This document shows positions 30,029 to 39,345 of a stretch of DNA of 64,000 bases, piece after piece; the stretch's first letter is position 1; each line of letters begins with the position of its first letter. Position numbers and translations under genes: made by a program. The notes under the pieces were generated by a model, which saw only the letters and a program-made list of their open reading frames with translations, made no database searches and was not told where the DNA came from. The stretch is from Bin80 sp965203305 (GTDB lineage Bacteria; Bacteroidota; Rhodothermia; Rhodothermales; Bin80): NCBI GenBank assembly GCA_965203305.1, contig OZ241874.1:2976001-3040000 (forward strand), in the 5' to 3' direction.

Positions 30029-30293
30029 AAGTCTTTACGGGGACTCACCCCCAGTTTGATGAAAAGGTTTTGACATGTGATCCGACCATCGTTGGCAAGA
30101 TCATCTCCTGTTATACACATCAAGCAGCAAATATGACTAATGCGCTGGCAATTGTCTTCCAGAGAAAGATTTTGGAAGCAGCGCGGGTTTTCGAGTTCTG
30201 AAGTACACAATGGACGCGGGCAGATCCGACCATTTGACAAGCGCACATCCATGATGCACCTGTTCAACTGCGTAATTCAGGGTGATATCTGGC
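30029..30293. other. Intergenic region upstream of the giant surface protein gene
   Basis: About 265 bp. An 80-codon minus-strand frame through it has no recognisable feature and is likely chance. Expected to hold the promoter of the giant gene or a read-through leader from the susCD run; I see no clear -35/-10 pair. Confidence 0.3.
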
Positions 30294-33200
30294 TTATTGC
30301 TGTCGGATCCTGATCACTTCGCTATCAGGCTGGATAATCACTGTGGTATCCCTTCCTCCCGACCAGCGAACATGCACCTTTTCAATTTGATCACGCGGAG
30401 CCAGCAAAGGTGCAAGGCTGCTCTGTGACCAGTATCCGCTCCCTGCCGCGACAGCCGACGCAGGCCCCATCTTCCCGTCCCGGTACTGGGCACGCACACT
30501 GGCACCAACGGCGAACGTATTTGCCGTTCGGGTCCGCAGCTCAACCCGAAGCCCGGTCTCTGCCAGCCGGTTCTGAAGATGTACGACAGGACCGGCATTT
30601 TGCGCTACTGCCAGATCCAGCCGCCCATCCAGATTGAAATCAGCTGCTACGGATGCCCGCTGGGAACCATAGATGCGAATTCCTGAACTCTGACCTGGCT
30701 GAGGTACCAACCTGTGTGATTCATCCGAAAGCAGGAGAAGCCCCCGCCCGCTGTCCAGCCGGGGACCACCCGCAGGAACCGCAAAAAAGTTCTGGCTCAA
30801 GAACAAGTCTGTTCGCCCGTCTCCGTTAAAATCTCCCGGGACCGGTGCAAAAGCAGGGGACCACTGGGCTTCATCCACAAGTGGAATGGCTTCATAAAAG
30901 GATCCCCTGTTCAGGAACACAGTGGTTTGCCAGTATGTGACTTCGTGATAAGCTGCTCCCGATAGAACGGGACCGAACATATCTTCCATGGAGTGCTCGG
31001 AGAACTCATGATATGTTCGAACATGCTGACGCAGTGCAGGCATGGCATGGGTCAGAGTCCGAAAATCTCGCACCATGCCAAACCCGTCCAGTTCGGGGAA
31101 TTGCTGAACCTCCAGAAGGTCCATGCTGCTGTTCTGGTCCAGATCTCCGTAATAGACTCGAAGGGGGATATCCTGACCATAGGAGAGGTTTTGCCCCCAG
31201 TTTGTCACAACCAAATCCAGCACCCCGTCCCCATCAAAATCTGCCGGTGCAACCCCGTTCCACCACCCTGCATATTCATCCAGCCCCATGGCACGGGTCA
31301 TGGATACGAGACGGCCAGCTCCCTGGTTATGAAACACCTGTGGCGGTCCCCAAATGAGTGCCAGTGCAAGGTCTGTGAGACCGTCTCCGTTCAGATCCGC
31401 TGCAGTCGCCCCAGATACAAGCCCCAGATTTTCAAATGGTCTGCTCAGTTGATCATCCCGCTTAAGGACTCCATCCCGGATCCGATAGATGGCACTGCTT
31501 GTATGGATGGGATACTGGCCGGGGATGAAGTGTCCACCAACAAAAACTTCCAGTGCACCATCTCCCGTGAAATCCCCAAGAACAAGCGGCCCCGGGCTCC
31601 CTGCCCCAAATGCATGGGAAGTATCCCTGCCAGCAAGTGACACCTGAAGGATTCGCGAATCATCTCCAGCACTCTGTGGTGTCCGTTCATAATTGCCTGC
31701 TCCGGCCAGCACCATCCCCGGCAAGGCAACGATCCCTCCATGATCTCCCGGTGAAGGGCTTCCCAGGTATTGTCTGGTTCGGAAATGACCTGCATCATTT
31801 ACCGAAAGCTGCAACTGCCTTCCCTTTCCCCCTCCCAGGATCAAATCTTCATCCCCGTCAGCATCAATGTCGGCCACGGCCAGAGCAGGTCCTCGCTGAC
31901 TGAGCTTGTACGGCAGGAAAGGCTGCCGGTCAAAATCCGGGTAGCCAGTTTCTTCGTGATGCAACGCCATATCCAGTGTTTCGAACAGGGTTGCTGTGGA
32001 AGTGATGGATGATGGCGGCTTCACGGGAGGAGTTTCGGGCTGGATGATCCAGTACTCGCTGTTTGGAGTGACCTCGCGAATTCTGCTGATGCCTCCATCC
32101 GGCCAGTATACTTCAATGCTTGTGCCAGCAGAACAGGCAAAGGTGAGTGCTGCATCGCTCGACGAGAGGTACTGGCCGCCGGCAAGAACTTCCTGATTCT
32201 GGGGAGGCAGATTGTCACTGACCACGCGAACCACAGCCCCGATTCCCTGTGAGTTGGGAGCACGCCCCCGGAGCCGAATCAGGATGCGATCCTTTTCTGC
32301 ATCATTCCGAAATACTCCAACAGGTCCATTCAGACGATTGATGACCAGGTCCTGATCTCCGTCTCCGTCCAGATCTGCCTGTGCCATGCCGTGCGCCACA
32401 TCTGCCGCCCGGCCGATTCCCCAGCCTTCCTCCACCCGCTCGAACTGGGCGTTCCCCAAATTTTGGAATGCAATGTTCGGCAAATCCAGCTTTGGAAAAT
32501 CCAGTAACACCTCTCGCCACGGACGGCGGGAGGAGCGGGCAGCAATCTGGGCATCCGCATCCATGGCATCGTACGCATGTCCAGTGGTAAGGAGCAGATC
32601 GGGAAGCCCGTCCAGATCCACATCTGTAAACATGCTGCTCCAGGTCCACCCGGTGGCGGCGACCCCGCTCATGCGTGCGATTTCGGCGTAGGTCGTATCG
32701 TGACGATTGAGGAAAAGCATATTCTGCATCTCCTGCGGACGCGTCCGAAACTCCCCCATCTCCATGACTTCCGGCGGGATCACAAAATGTTGCCGCTGCC
32801 GCTCTGTGTACCTCCCGCTAAGCATATCTGCCAGAAAAAAATCTACCTGCTCATCCGCATTGATATCTGCTGCGGCCACAGACATCGTAGACTGGCTGGT
32901 CTTTCGGAGAGCCAGTGTAGAGAAGGCCCGGAATGTGCCTTCTGCACTCCCCATCCAGAAGTGATCCGGACCTTCAAAGTCATTGCATACATACAGATCT
33001 GGATACCCATCTTTATTGAAATCCTGGAAACGCACCGCTAGCGTCCAGTGGCGGGGTGTCTCTGTTAACGGAATCCCTGCTTCATCCAGAAACCGTCCAT
33101 CGGCAAACGAACCTTCTATAAAATTCCCCTGCCCGTCATTGAGAAAGAACCGGTCCGGTTCTGCCAGCTCCACCCGCATCAGCCGATCTTTCTGGTGAAC

Positions 33201-33926
33201 CAGCTGATATTCTTCGGCCCAGTACTTCCGCACCGCAAACGAATCTCCAATCTGTTCTACGACACGCTCAAAAGCAATCTCTTCGGGAGGCCAGATATCC
33301 TTGACCGTCATTTCCTTGTAAAATCCCACATACAAGTCCAGATCACGATCTCCGTCCATATCTGCCAGAGCCATGGAGGTTGCTCCTCCAGACCGGGGAA
33401 GATGAGCCCTTTCGGTATGGTCTGTAAAATGGCCTGTGCCATCGTTCAGGAACAGTTGGATCCCGCTTCCCAGCGAGGTGACAAGCAGGTCCATATCCCC
33501 GTCTGCATCCACATCCGAAAATGCCGCTCCCGTGGCTCTTGGATGCACAAGTCCAAGATTTGCCTGAAGCGTGACATCCTCAAATGACCAGTTTCCCCGA
33601 TTGCGGTGAAGCGTACTGTGGTGCTCCATTCCGGCCAGGAATACATCAGGAAGACTGTCTCCATCTACATCCCCGATGGCTACCCCTGACCCGTTGACTA
33701 CATGCCGGTTGGTCACAAGCGCTGAGATACTGATGCGATTGTGGAAGGCAATGGCGTGTGGGATTTCGGTAAATCCGGTTCCTTCTCCGTTTTGGGGCAA
33801 TAGCGGCCGCACCTGATACCCTTCCCGCATTTCCCACTCCCGCTCCGCCCCGGATCGGCACCCTCCCAGGAGGACAGTGCCAAGCAAACAGAAATACAGA
33901 ATCCTGCAGGGGGAGCACCCAGGCAT
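30294..33926 (-). CDS. Double-module FG-GAP/ASPIC-UnbV lipoprotein (paralogue)
   Basis: A 1210-aa lipoprotein with lipobox VLLGGC at about residue 23. Like the 1219-aa paralogue, it has two [FG-GAP + ASPIC/UnbV] modules. Module one has DVDGDSLPDVFLA, DVDADGDMDLLV, DMDGDRDLDLYV and DLDGDGDQDLVI, then GIGAVVRVVSDN and LAGGQYLSSS. Module two has DIDADGDEDLILGGG, DLNGDGLTDLALA, DFDGDGVLDLVV and DFNLDGRLDLAVA, then AVGASVRAQYRDG and AAGSGYWSQSS. The Ca-binding DxDxDG loops are well kept. It follows the small lipoprotein gene by 11 nt and is the fourth gene of the susC-susD run, so it probably belongs to the same surface uptake machinery. Confidence 0.87.
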   Translation of the reverse strand: MPGCSPCRILYFCLLGTVLLGGCRSGAEREWEMREGYQVRPLLPQNGEGTGFTEIPHAIAFHNRISISALVTNRHVVNGSGVAIGDVDGDSLPDVFLAGMEHHSTLHRNRGNWSFEDVTLQANLGLVHPRATGAAFSDVDADGDMDLLVTSLGSGIQLFLNDGTGHFTDHTERAHLPRSGGATSMALADMDGDRDLDLYVGFYKEMTVKDIWPPEEIAFERVVEQIGDSFAVRKYWAEEYQLVHQKDRLMRVELAEPDRFFLNDGQGNFIEGSFADGRFLDEAGIPLTETPRHWTLAVRFQDFNKDGYPDLYVCNDFEGPDHFWMGSAEGTFRAFSTLALRKTSQSTMSVAAADINADEQVDFFLADMLSGRYTERQRQHFVIPPEVMEMGEFRTRPQEMQNMLFLNRHDTTYAEIARMSGVAATGWTWSSMFTDVDLDGLPDLLLTTGHAYDAMDADAQIAARSSRRPWREVLLDFPKLDLPNIAFQNLGNAQFERVEEGWGIGRAADVAHGMAQADLDGDGDQDLVINRLNGPVGVFRNDAEKDRILIRLRGRAPNSQGIGAVVRVVSDNLPPQNQEVLAGGQYLSSSDAALTFACSAGTSIEVYWPDGGISRIREVTPNSEYWIIQPETPPVKPPSSITSTATLFETLDMALHHEETGYPDFDRQPFLPYKLSQRGPALAVADIDADGDEDLILGGGKGRQLQLSVNDAGHFRTRQYLGSPSPGDHGGIVALPGMVLAGAGNYERTPQSAGDDSRILQVSLAGRDTSHAFGAGSPGPLVLGDFTGDGALEVFVGGHFIPGQYPIHTSSAIYRIRDGVLKRDDQLSRPFENLGLVSGATAADLNGDGLTDLALALIWGPPQVFHNQGAGRLVSMTRAMGLDEYAGWWNGVAPADFDGDGVLDLVVTNWGQNLSYGQDIPLRVYYGDLDQNSSMDLLEVQQFPELDGFGMVRDFRTLTHAMPALRQHVRTYHEFSEHSMEDMFGPVLSGAAYHEVTYWQTTVFLNRGSFYEAIPLVDEAQWSPAFAPVPGDFNGDGRTDLFLSQNFFAVPAGGPRLDSGRGLLLLSDESHRLVPQPGQSSGIRIYGSQRASVAADFNLDGRLDLAVAQNAGPVVHLQNRLAETGLRVELRTRTANTFAVGASVRAQYRDGKMGPASAVAAGSGYWSQSSLAPLLAPRDQIEKVHVRWSGGRDTTVIIQPDSEVIRIRQQ

Positions 33927-33937
33927 CCTTGGCTGTC

Positions 33938-34456
33938 CTACATCACTCCTGCCTTAAACTCATTTTCCAGGTAATCGGCCATTTCCTGAAAGTAGGATTC
34001 TCGTTCCGCCGTGATCGGAGCCGGCTGCCAGTTCCCTCCTGCCAGAACTCTGGCTTCACATTCTACTTCCATCCGCGCCGTAAATGTACTGGCTCCTCCG
34101 CTCCCGCGGCTTCGCGGCCGTGCATTCAAAAACACGCGGACCCGAACTTCCATATACCCGGCCGTTTGCTCATCCGCCAGGGCTGCCACATCTTTCCATG
34201 AGGTCTCCATACGTATATCTTCTGCGGTGTTGACCTGCCGGTCAAACCGGTATCCGTACCGTGTCAGAAGTGCATCCTCAGCAGTTGTCACGATGTGGTT
34301 CCGTGCGGAAGTCCCGAGGTTGAATCGGAGCGAGCTGCTGGCAGCCCGTTCACTGCTTGTGCCCGGACCGGAGCATGCCCCCAGACATACAGCGAGACCC
34401 AGACTCCAGAGTATGCTTGACTGACGCATCAGATATATTCGTTTTATACTCATCAT
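33938..34456 (-). CDS. Small lipoprotein of unknown function
   Basis: A 172-aa protein with lipobox CLGAC (Cys ~28 from the first ATG; a second ATG at 34429 gives a tighter signal peptide). The mature part is charged and mixed alpha/beta (TTAEDALLTRYGYRF, GYMEVRVRVFLNARPR, FTARMEVECEARV) and ends in a helix (YFQEMADYLENEFKAG). I recognise no domain; the size and plan recall small assembly lipoproteins, but there is no motif to name it. It sits between susD (21-nt gap) and the FG-GAP/ASPIC lipoprotein (11-nt gap), so it is likely a structural or accessory part of that operon. Confidence 0.65.
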   Translation of the reverse strand: MMSIKRIYLMRQSSILWSLGLAVCLGACSGPGTSSERAASSSLRFNLGTSARNHIVTTAEDALLTRYGYRFDRQVNTAEDIRMETSWKDVAALADEQTAGYMEVRVRVFLNARPRSRGSGGASTFTARMEVECEARVLAGGNWQPAPITAERESYFQEMADYLENEFKAGVM

Positions 34457-34477
34457 GTACTCTGCAAAGGGATACAG

Positions 34478-36112
34478 TCAGTAAGGCCTGTAACTATCCG
34501 AATCTTCCCGGTACGCAGTCGGTGCCCCGCCTTCTCCCCCCACGCCGCCGAATGTATAGCTTTGCAATCCCAAAGTTTCCAGCTCTCTGCCAGGCACCGG
34601 GAAATGAACCGGCGTTCCTGTCACGAGATCTCCCAAGCCCCGGTCATCATAATACGCGAGACCTGCTGCAGTCTGGAATGTCTCAATGCGACGCTCATGC
34701 TTGAGTTTGGCCCACAGACTTGCCGAGTCCATATGACTCTGTGCGTCTGTGGGGGAACCTGCCGGATCGGTACCGGAAGCCGGGTTCAGCATCCCGCGGG
34801 TGACTCGCGTTTTGTTGATCAGATCGGCAACCATCGCTACGCTCCCCCCGGTGCGGAGCAGGGCTTCTGCCTTGTACATGTCCATCTCGGTGACAATCAT
34901 GTGCGGCATGGTTCCATTCGCACCGGCCGCATTATAAGCCTGGTACCGCTTGTGGTTGTGGGAAGAGTAGTGATAGACCCCGCGAGCGGCAGGGAACGGC
35001 CCATTATTTCCCTGGTACTGGAAGTCCGTCCCGTCTACGGTGGGATCGTCGGCATCTCCCACAATTCTCCGATCAGCCGTGACGATGTCAAACACAAGGC
35101 GTTCATTCAGCGGTTTTGCCAGCCAGTCCTTGTAGCCGCCGGATTCATCTGCCGGGCCAATGGTTCGGTAATCCGCCCGGCTCCAGGTCGTTCCGTTTTG
35201 TCCGTAGAACTTGAGGCAGTCCCATTCCGACGCTCCATCATCGTCTCCGACTGGAGAAAAGTCCTCGGTAATTCCTGCATTTACGAGTCCGACCACTTCC
35301 GCCCAGTTGACGGCTGCACGTTCCGCCTCATTCCTGGCAACCTGCACAGTCAGGCGGGCAATGAAGGAATTGATGAGCTTTACCATGTCATCGGAGGTAA
35401 CCTCCAGTCCCCAGACCCAGTCTTCTTCCGACGTAATTGAGAATGAATTGGCCTGTGCCATGGAACGGGCTTCTTTCAGCATGGCAATTGCCGCCTGGTT
35501 GACCTCCATATAGGGGCGCAATTCGAGTACATCATTGTCCAGATCTACCGTCTCATCCACGATAAATGCCTGATCAAAGAGCAGGGAAAGCGTCCCGTGC
35601 ATCAGCCCCTGATTCATTTTGGCGAAGGTTTTCAGGCGTGCCGTGTCATGCCCTTCCCGGGTGAATACATTATTGTCTGCACTTCCCTCTTCTTCAGCCC
35701 GTGCGATGGCCTGCAGCGCATCATTGGCATTCGAAATCCCCCGGTAGTTGTCAAACCATGGTTCTCTCGTGGAAGCGGCACGACTGTAGGTTGGGCTGTT
35801 ATCCCAAGCAATCCGCGGCTCGCTGGACATGTCTCTCATCCCCCAGTTGGCCCACGAGGAGGAATTCTCGTCCGCCAGAGTGGACAGAAAGAGAGGACCG
35901 TTTGCACAATTCTGGATACTGAGCCAGTAGTCAGAAAAGGTCCCCTTGACCAGGTTTACGACATCCCCCGGCTGGGCAAAGGCAAGTTCCCTGTTCGGGG
36001 CATTCTTGTTTTCCACGGCCAAGTCCTGGCAACCGGCTACGCCGAAAAACAGGATACCGGTCAGGATATAAAAAGCGAATGGCTTCATGTGATTGATGGT
36101 TTCAGATTTCAT
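34478..36112 (-). CDS. SusD/RagB-family nutrient-binding outer-membrane lipoprotein
   Basis: The 544-aa protein has a lipobox (GVAGCQDL), then the helical TPR-like SusD core (VKGTFSDYWLSIQN, NANDALQAIARAEEEG, KMNQGLMHGTLSLLFDQAF) and the C-terminal part typical of RagB/SusD (MTEMDMYKAEALLRTGG, LKHERRIETFQTA, ARGVYHYSSHNH). SusD lids work with a SusC channel to capture oligosaccharides or peptides at the surface. The start at 36112 is supported by a GGGGGAG ribosome site 7 nt upstream, which overlaps the susC stop; an inner ATG at 36088 lacks one. The partner SusC is 13 nt upstream. No glycoside hydrolase is linked, so the ligand is unknown. Confidence 0.9.
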   Translation of the reverse strand: MKSETINHMKPFAFYILTGILFFGVAGCQDLAVENKNAPNRELAFAQPGDVVNLVKGTFSDYWLSIQNCANGPLFLSTLADENSSSWANWGMRDMSSEPRIAWDNSPTYSRAASTREPWFDNYRGISNANDALQAIARAEEEGSADNNVFTREGHDTARLKTFAKMNQGLMHGTLSLLFDQAFIVDETVDLDNDVLELRPYMEVNQAAIAMLKEARSMAQANSFSITSEEDWVWGLEVTSDDMVKLINSFIARLTVQVARNEAERAAVNWAEVVGLVNAGITEDFSPVGDDDGASEWDCLKFYGQNGTTWSRADYRTIGPADESGGYKDWLAKPLNERLVFDIVTADRRIVGDADDPTVDGTDFQYQGNNGPFPAARGVYHYSSHNHKRYQAYNAAGANGTMPHMIVTEMDMYKAEALLRTGGSVAMVADLINKTRVTRGMLNPASGTDPAGSPTDAQSHMDSASLWAKLKHERRIETFQTAAGLAYYDDRGLGDLVTGTPVHFPVPGRELETLGLQSYTFGGVGGEGGAPTAYREDSDSYRPY

Positions 36113-36119
36113 ATGATTT

Positions 36120-36126
36120 CTCCCCC
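36120..36126 (-). promoter_or_regulatory. Ribosome-binding site of susD overlapping the susC stop
   Basis: GGGGGAG on the minus strand, 7 nt before the ATG at 36112. It overlaps the susC stop codon by one base, so termination on susC and initiation on susD are probably coupled. It decides the start in favour of 36112 over the inner ATG at 36088. Confidence 0.65.
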
Positions 36127-39100
36127 TAAAACTGGAATTCCAGCTTCGCCCGAATCGTCCGGAACGGCGGATAATTGAAATTGTCTACCCGATACAGCGT
36201 CGGATCAACGGAATTCCCGGCAGAATCAGTGCCATCACCTACTTCTGGATCAAAGCCGGAGTAACTGGTGAATGTGAGCAGATTGCGTCCGATAATGCTG
36301 GCAGATACAGAGTGGAGCACATTCCCGAAGATGCGAGAGAGCTGTTGCTGGTTGAACCTGTATCCAATGGAAAGCTCTCTCAGCTTGAGGTATGTGGCGT
36401 CTTCTACGAAGTGATTGTTCTTCGCTGTAGCGTCATAAAGCACCTCGTAGTAGGTTGTGGACTTTTTTCTGCCCTCCTCTTTTCCTCCCTGATCCTGATC
36501 TCCAGCACGACCGTCACGGTAACTCCATTGCTTGGTGAAGTTGTAGACATCCCCTCCGATCTGGGCTCCCCACAGCATGTAGAGATTAAATCCCCTGTAC
36601 CGGAATGTGGTGTTCAGTCCGAGGCTGAAATCTGGGAGCGCATTGGCAATCTGCACCTGATCGGTCTCATTTGCTTCGTCATAGAACTTGACCGGAATCC
36701 CCCACCTGTAGGATTTCTCGCCAACCTTGACCGTTGTCCCCCACAAGTCATCTTTTCCTCCAAGCGTTCCGTCAGGTCCTGCTCCACTGGTGTAGCTGTT
36801 CCCCTGTCCGACAGGAACGACATATCCGTCATCATTGACATCAAAGTAACTGGCATCAGCCCCGGCCGGCAAATCCGAGAGGTCTGTAATGAATTTGTTT
36901 CCGTACATGGAGCCAAGGATTTCGTTTTTCCTGTAGTAGAACAGGCTCTCCGGGCCGCCCAGATACGGATTGGATTTAAAGTCTGTAATCTCCTGACGGG
37001 TACGGTCAAAAATGATTCCGACCTCAAAATTTGTCGTTCTGGAGTTGTACAGATTGGCGTTGAGGCTAGCCTCAAATGTATTGGAAGCCAGATCTCCTGC
37101 GTTCCGCCACTGCGATGTGAATCCGAAGTAGCCTGCGAGAGGAACCGCAAGGAGCAGATCCTCCACCTTGGTGTCAGCATATACCAGTTCCAGAAAAACG
37201 CGATCAAGAATGCCCACATCCAGTCCGAACTCCATTTCGGTCTGCAATTCCGGTTTCAGGGACACATTCCCCAGGGTTGATTTGGAGAGTTGCCCGTTGA
37301 CGAGGGACAGGGTCTCATACTGTGCCTGGAACCTGGGGCGGCCCCCTGCAGTCCCAATAGAGGCACGCAGTTTCAGTTCTGTGACCGGGTTATTTGCGGG
37401 CCAGAAGGATTCTTCGGAAATCCGCCATGCGGCACTCCCGCGATAGTAGGGTTGCCAGCGTTCTTCCGTACCAAACAGAGAACTTCCGTCATAGCGAAAA
37501 AATACATCAAGGATGTACTTGTCGGCATAATCCAGTCCGGCGGTCGCATAGTATCCCTCCGATCTGACGGTAGAGGTGCCGTTCCCGATATTCTTTGTTC
37601 CTTCTGTCTCCACATTGGACAGGTCCGAGATCCCCAGCGTCACAATATCTGTCCCAATGACAAACTCCGAAAACCCGTCAAAATCTTCCACTTGGGCTTT
37701 CAGTTGACCACGAGTCGTGAAGTTGCCGAACCGTTTCCGCAGGGACACCGTCAGATCGTAGTTGATTGCTTCACTGAGCGCATTGCGTCGTTCAATGCGT
37801 CCATCATTGACGGAGGACGGATCCACCGATTCAAACCCGATATCATAGAATTCCAGTTCGTCCCTGTCTGATCGGTCATAACTGAAATTGCTCTCCAGAT
37901 CCAGCCAGGCCAGGGGGCTATAGCGGGCACGGAAATTGCCAAGAATGCGCGAGCGTTTCTGTTCCAGGTCCGAGTTTTCAATCAGGTACAGCGGATTTTC
38001 TTCCACGGACAGCGGATCCGCCTGGATTTTCAGTTTGCCCGTCTCATCTTCCTCGGCAAGATTCACCAGAGGGTTGGTAAACATCAGCCCGAAGAACGGA
38101 TTGAAAAATGAATCCGAAGCCAGATCTGACTGCACTGCATCGTTGGTGGACTGGGAGTAGAGTCCCGAGGTAGAGAGAGTCAAATTCGGACGAATGCGGT
38201 GATCCAGATTGACCCGAACATTTCTTCGCTCCAGGCCGGAGAAGCCCCGAATGGCTCCCTGCTCAACAACATTCGTAAAGGATGCCAGGAAATTGGTTTT
38301 GGAGCTGTTCTGGCTGATGCCGACATAATTTGTCCAGGTATTTCCCGGATCAAAGAACTCGTCAAAGGCATTGTACAGTGTTCCCTGATACGGATTATCA
38401 AAGAAGGCTGCTCCGTGCGGATTTGTATCCTGCAGTGTTCCTGGACCGTACCCATTGGGCAGGCATGTGGCGCAAGTATTTTTCTCGCCGTCATTGTTCA
38501 GAAAATTCCCGGATCCGTCTACTTTCAGATCATGCGAAGTATTTGCCTTGAGTGACTTTGCCACACTGCTGATTCCGTATTCATTGCGAATGGTTACGCG
38601 TGTCTGGTTCAGCGGGATGGATGTACCTCGCCGTGTGGTGATATTGATCACACCATTCTGGGCCCGCGAGCCATAGAGTGAAGATGCCGCAGCCCCCTTT
38701 ACAATCTCCACATTGGCAATATCCAGAGCGTCAATGTCTACCTGATTCGCCCCGAGGACAACCCCGTCTACGATGTAGAGTGGCTGATTGGTGCCCGTGA
38801 TGCTGGTGGCACCGCGCAAGCGCACGGAGACAGCATCTCCGGGAGCACCGCTGCTTGCCTGAACAGCCACCCCGGCAACTTTTCCCTGAATGGATGCCAC
38901 CGGATTGGATGCTGGTGCCAAAGTAATATCCTCAGAATCCACCTGGCTGACGGTAAAAGCCAGTTTCTTCCTTGGAGTAGCTTCAGAAACTCCGGTCACA
39001 ACGACCTCATCCAGCTGAAGCAGATCAACGGCCAGGGAAAAGTCCTCCGTCATGACCCCGGTAGTGAGGGTAATGGTCCGAGCCTGATCTGTGAACCCGA

Positions 39101-39335
39101 TGTAGCGAGCGGTCAACTCCAGGGACTGTCCTGTATGTTGGGCAGGCACCTGAAATGTGTAATTCCCGTCAAGGTCGGTGGATGCGCCGATCACTAGGGA
39201 TTCAATGAGCACATTCGCTCCAATGAGCGGCTCGCCTGCCTCATCCGTGACCGTTCCAGAAATGATACTCTGTGCACCTGCCAATCCGGGAAATAGCAAT
39301 GCGCACAGCACAAGGGTAGAATACCTTTGTTTCAT
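36126..39335 (-). CDS. SusC/RagA-family TonB-linked outer-membrane protein
   Basis: I take the ATG at 39335 (MKQRYSTLVLCALLFPGLAGAQ), which follows a perfect GGAGG; the open frame extends further up but runs through an intergenic repeat. The 1069-aa product has a signal peptide, a CarboxypepD-like domain (ISGTVTDEAGEPLIGANVLIE), the TonB-box/plug region (LDEVVVTG, VSVRLRGATSITGTNQPLYIVDGV, SSLYGSRAQNGVINITT) and a large barrel ending in a C-terminal aromatic residue (RAKLEFQF). It forms the TonB-energised channel closed by the SusD lid. It is the first gene of the five-gene surface run 39.3-24.8 kb. Confidence 0.93.
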   Translation of the reverse strand: MKQRYSTLVLCALLFPGLAGAQSIISGTVTDEAGEPLIGANVLIESLVIGASTDLDGNYTFQVPAQHTGQSLELTARYIGFTDQARTITLTTGVMTEDFSLAVDLLQLDEVVVTGVSEATPRKKLAFTVSQVDSEDITLAPASNPVASIQGKVAGVAVQASSGAPGDAVSVRLRGATSITGTNQPLYIVDGVVLGANQVDIDALDIANVEIVKGAAASSLYGSRAQNGVINITTRRGTSIPLNQTRVTIRNEYGISSVAKSLKANTSHDLKVDGSGNFLNNDGEKNTCATCLPNGYGPGTLQDTNPHGAAFFDNPYQGTLYNAFDEFFDPGNTWTNYVGISQNSSKTNFLASFTNVVEQGAIRGFSGLERRNVRVNLDHRIRPNLTLSTSGLYSQSTNDAVQSDLASDSFFNPFFGLMFTNPLVNLAEEDETGKLKIQADPLSVEENPLYLIENSDLEQKRSRILGNFRARYSPLAWLDLESNFSYDRSDRDELEFYDIGFESVDPSSVNDGRIERRNALSEAINYDLTVSLRKRFGNFTTRGQLKAQVEDFDGFSEFVIGTDIVTLGISDLSNVETEGTKNIGNGTSTVRSEGYYATAGLDYADKYILDVFFRYDGSSLFGTEERWQPYYRGSAAWRISEESFWPANNPVTELKLRASIGTAGGRPRFQAQYETLSLVNGQLSKSTLGNVSLKPELQTEMEFGLDVGILDRVFLELVYADTKVEDLLLAVPLAGYFGFTSQWRNAGDLASNTFEASLNANLYNSRTTNFEVGIIFDRTRQEITDFKSNPYLGGPESLFYYRKNEILGSMYGNKFITDLSDLPAGADASYFDVNDDGYVVPVGQGNSYTSGAGPDGTLGGKDDLWGTTVKVGEKSYRWGIPVKFYDEANETDQVQIANALPDFSLGLNTTFRYRGFNLYMLWGAQIGGDVYNFTKQWSYRDGRAGDQDQGGKEEGRKKSTTYYEVLYDATAKNNHFVEDATYLKLRELSIGYRFNQQQLSRIFGNVLHSVSASIIGRNLLTFTSYSGFDPEVGDGTDSAGNSVDPTLYRVDNFNYPPFRTIRAKLEFQF

Positions 39336-39340
39336 AAAAT

Positions 39341-39345
39341 CCTCC
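39341..39345 (-). promoter_or_regulatory. GGAGG ribosome-binding site of susC
   Basis: GGAGG on the minus strand, 5 nt before the ATG at 39335. It is the cleanest Shine-Dalgarno in the window and decides the susC start against in-frame upstream codons. Confidence 0.8.

Noticed and set aside
30025..30267. An 80-codon minus-strand frame upstream of the giant surface gene.
   Set aside because: Composition and lack of any motif suggest chance; it overlaps the leader with the hairpin and G tract.
33938..34456. Naming the small lipoprotein LptE.
   Set aside because: Size and lipobox fit, but no LptE signature is seen and the operon context is surface uptake, not LPS export.
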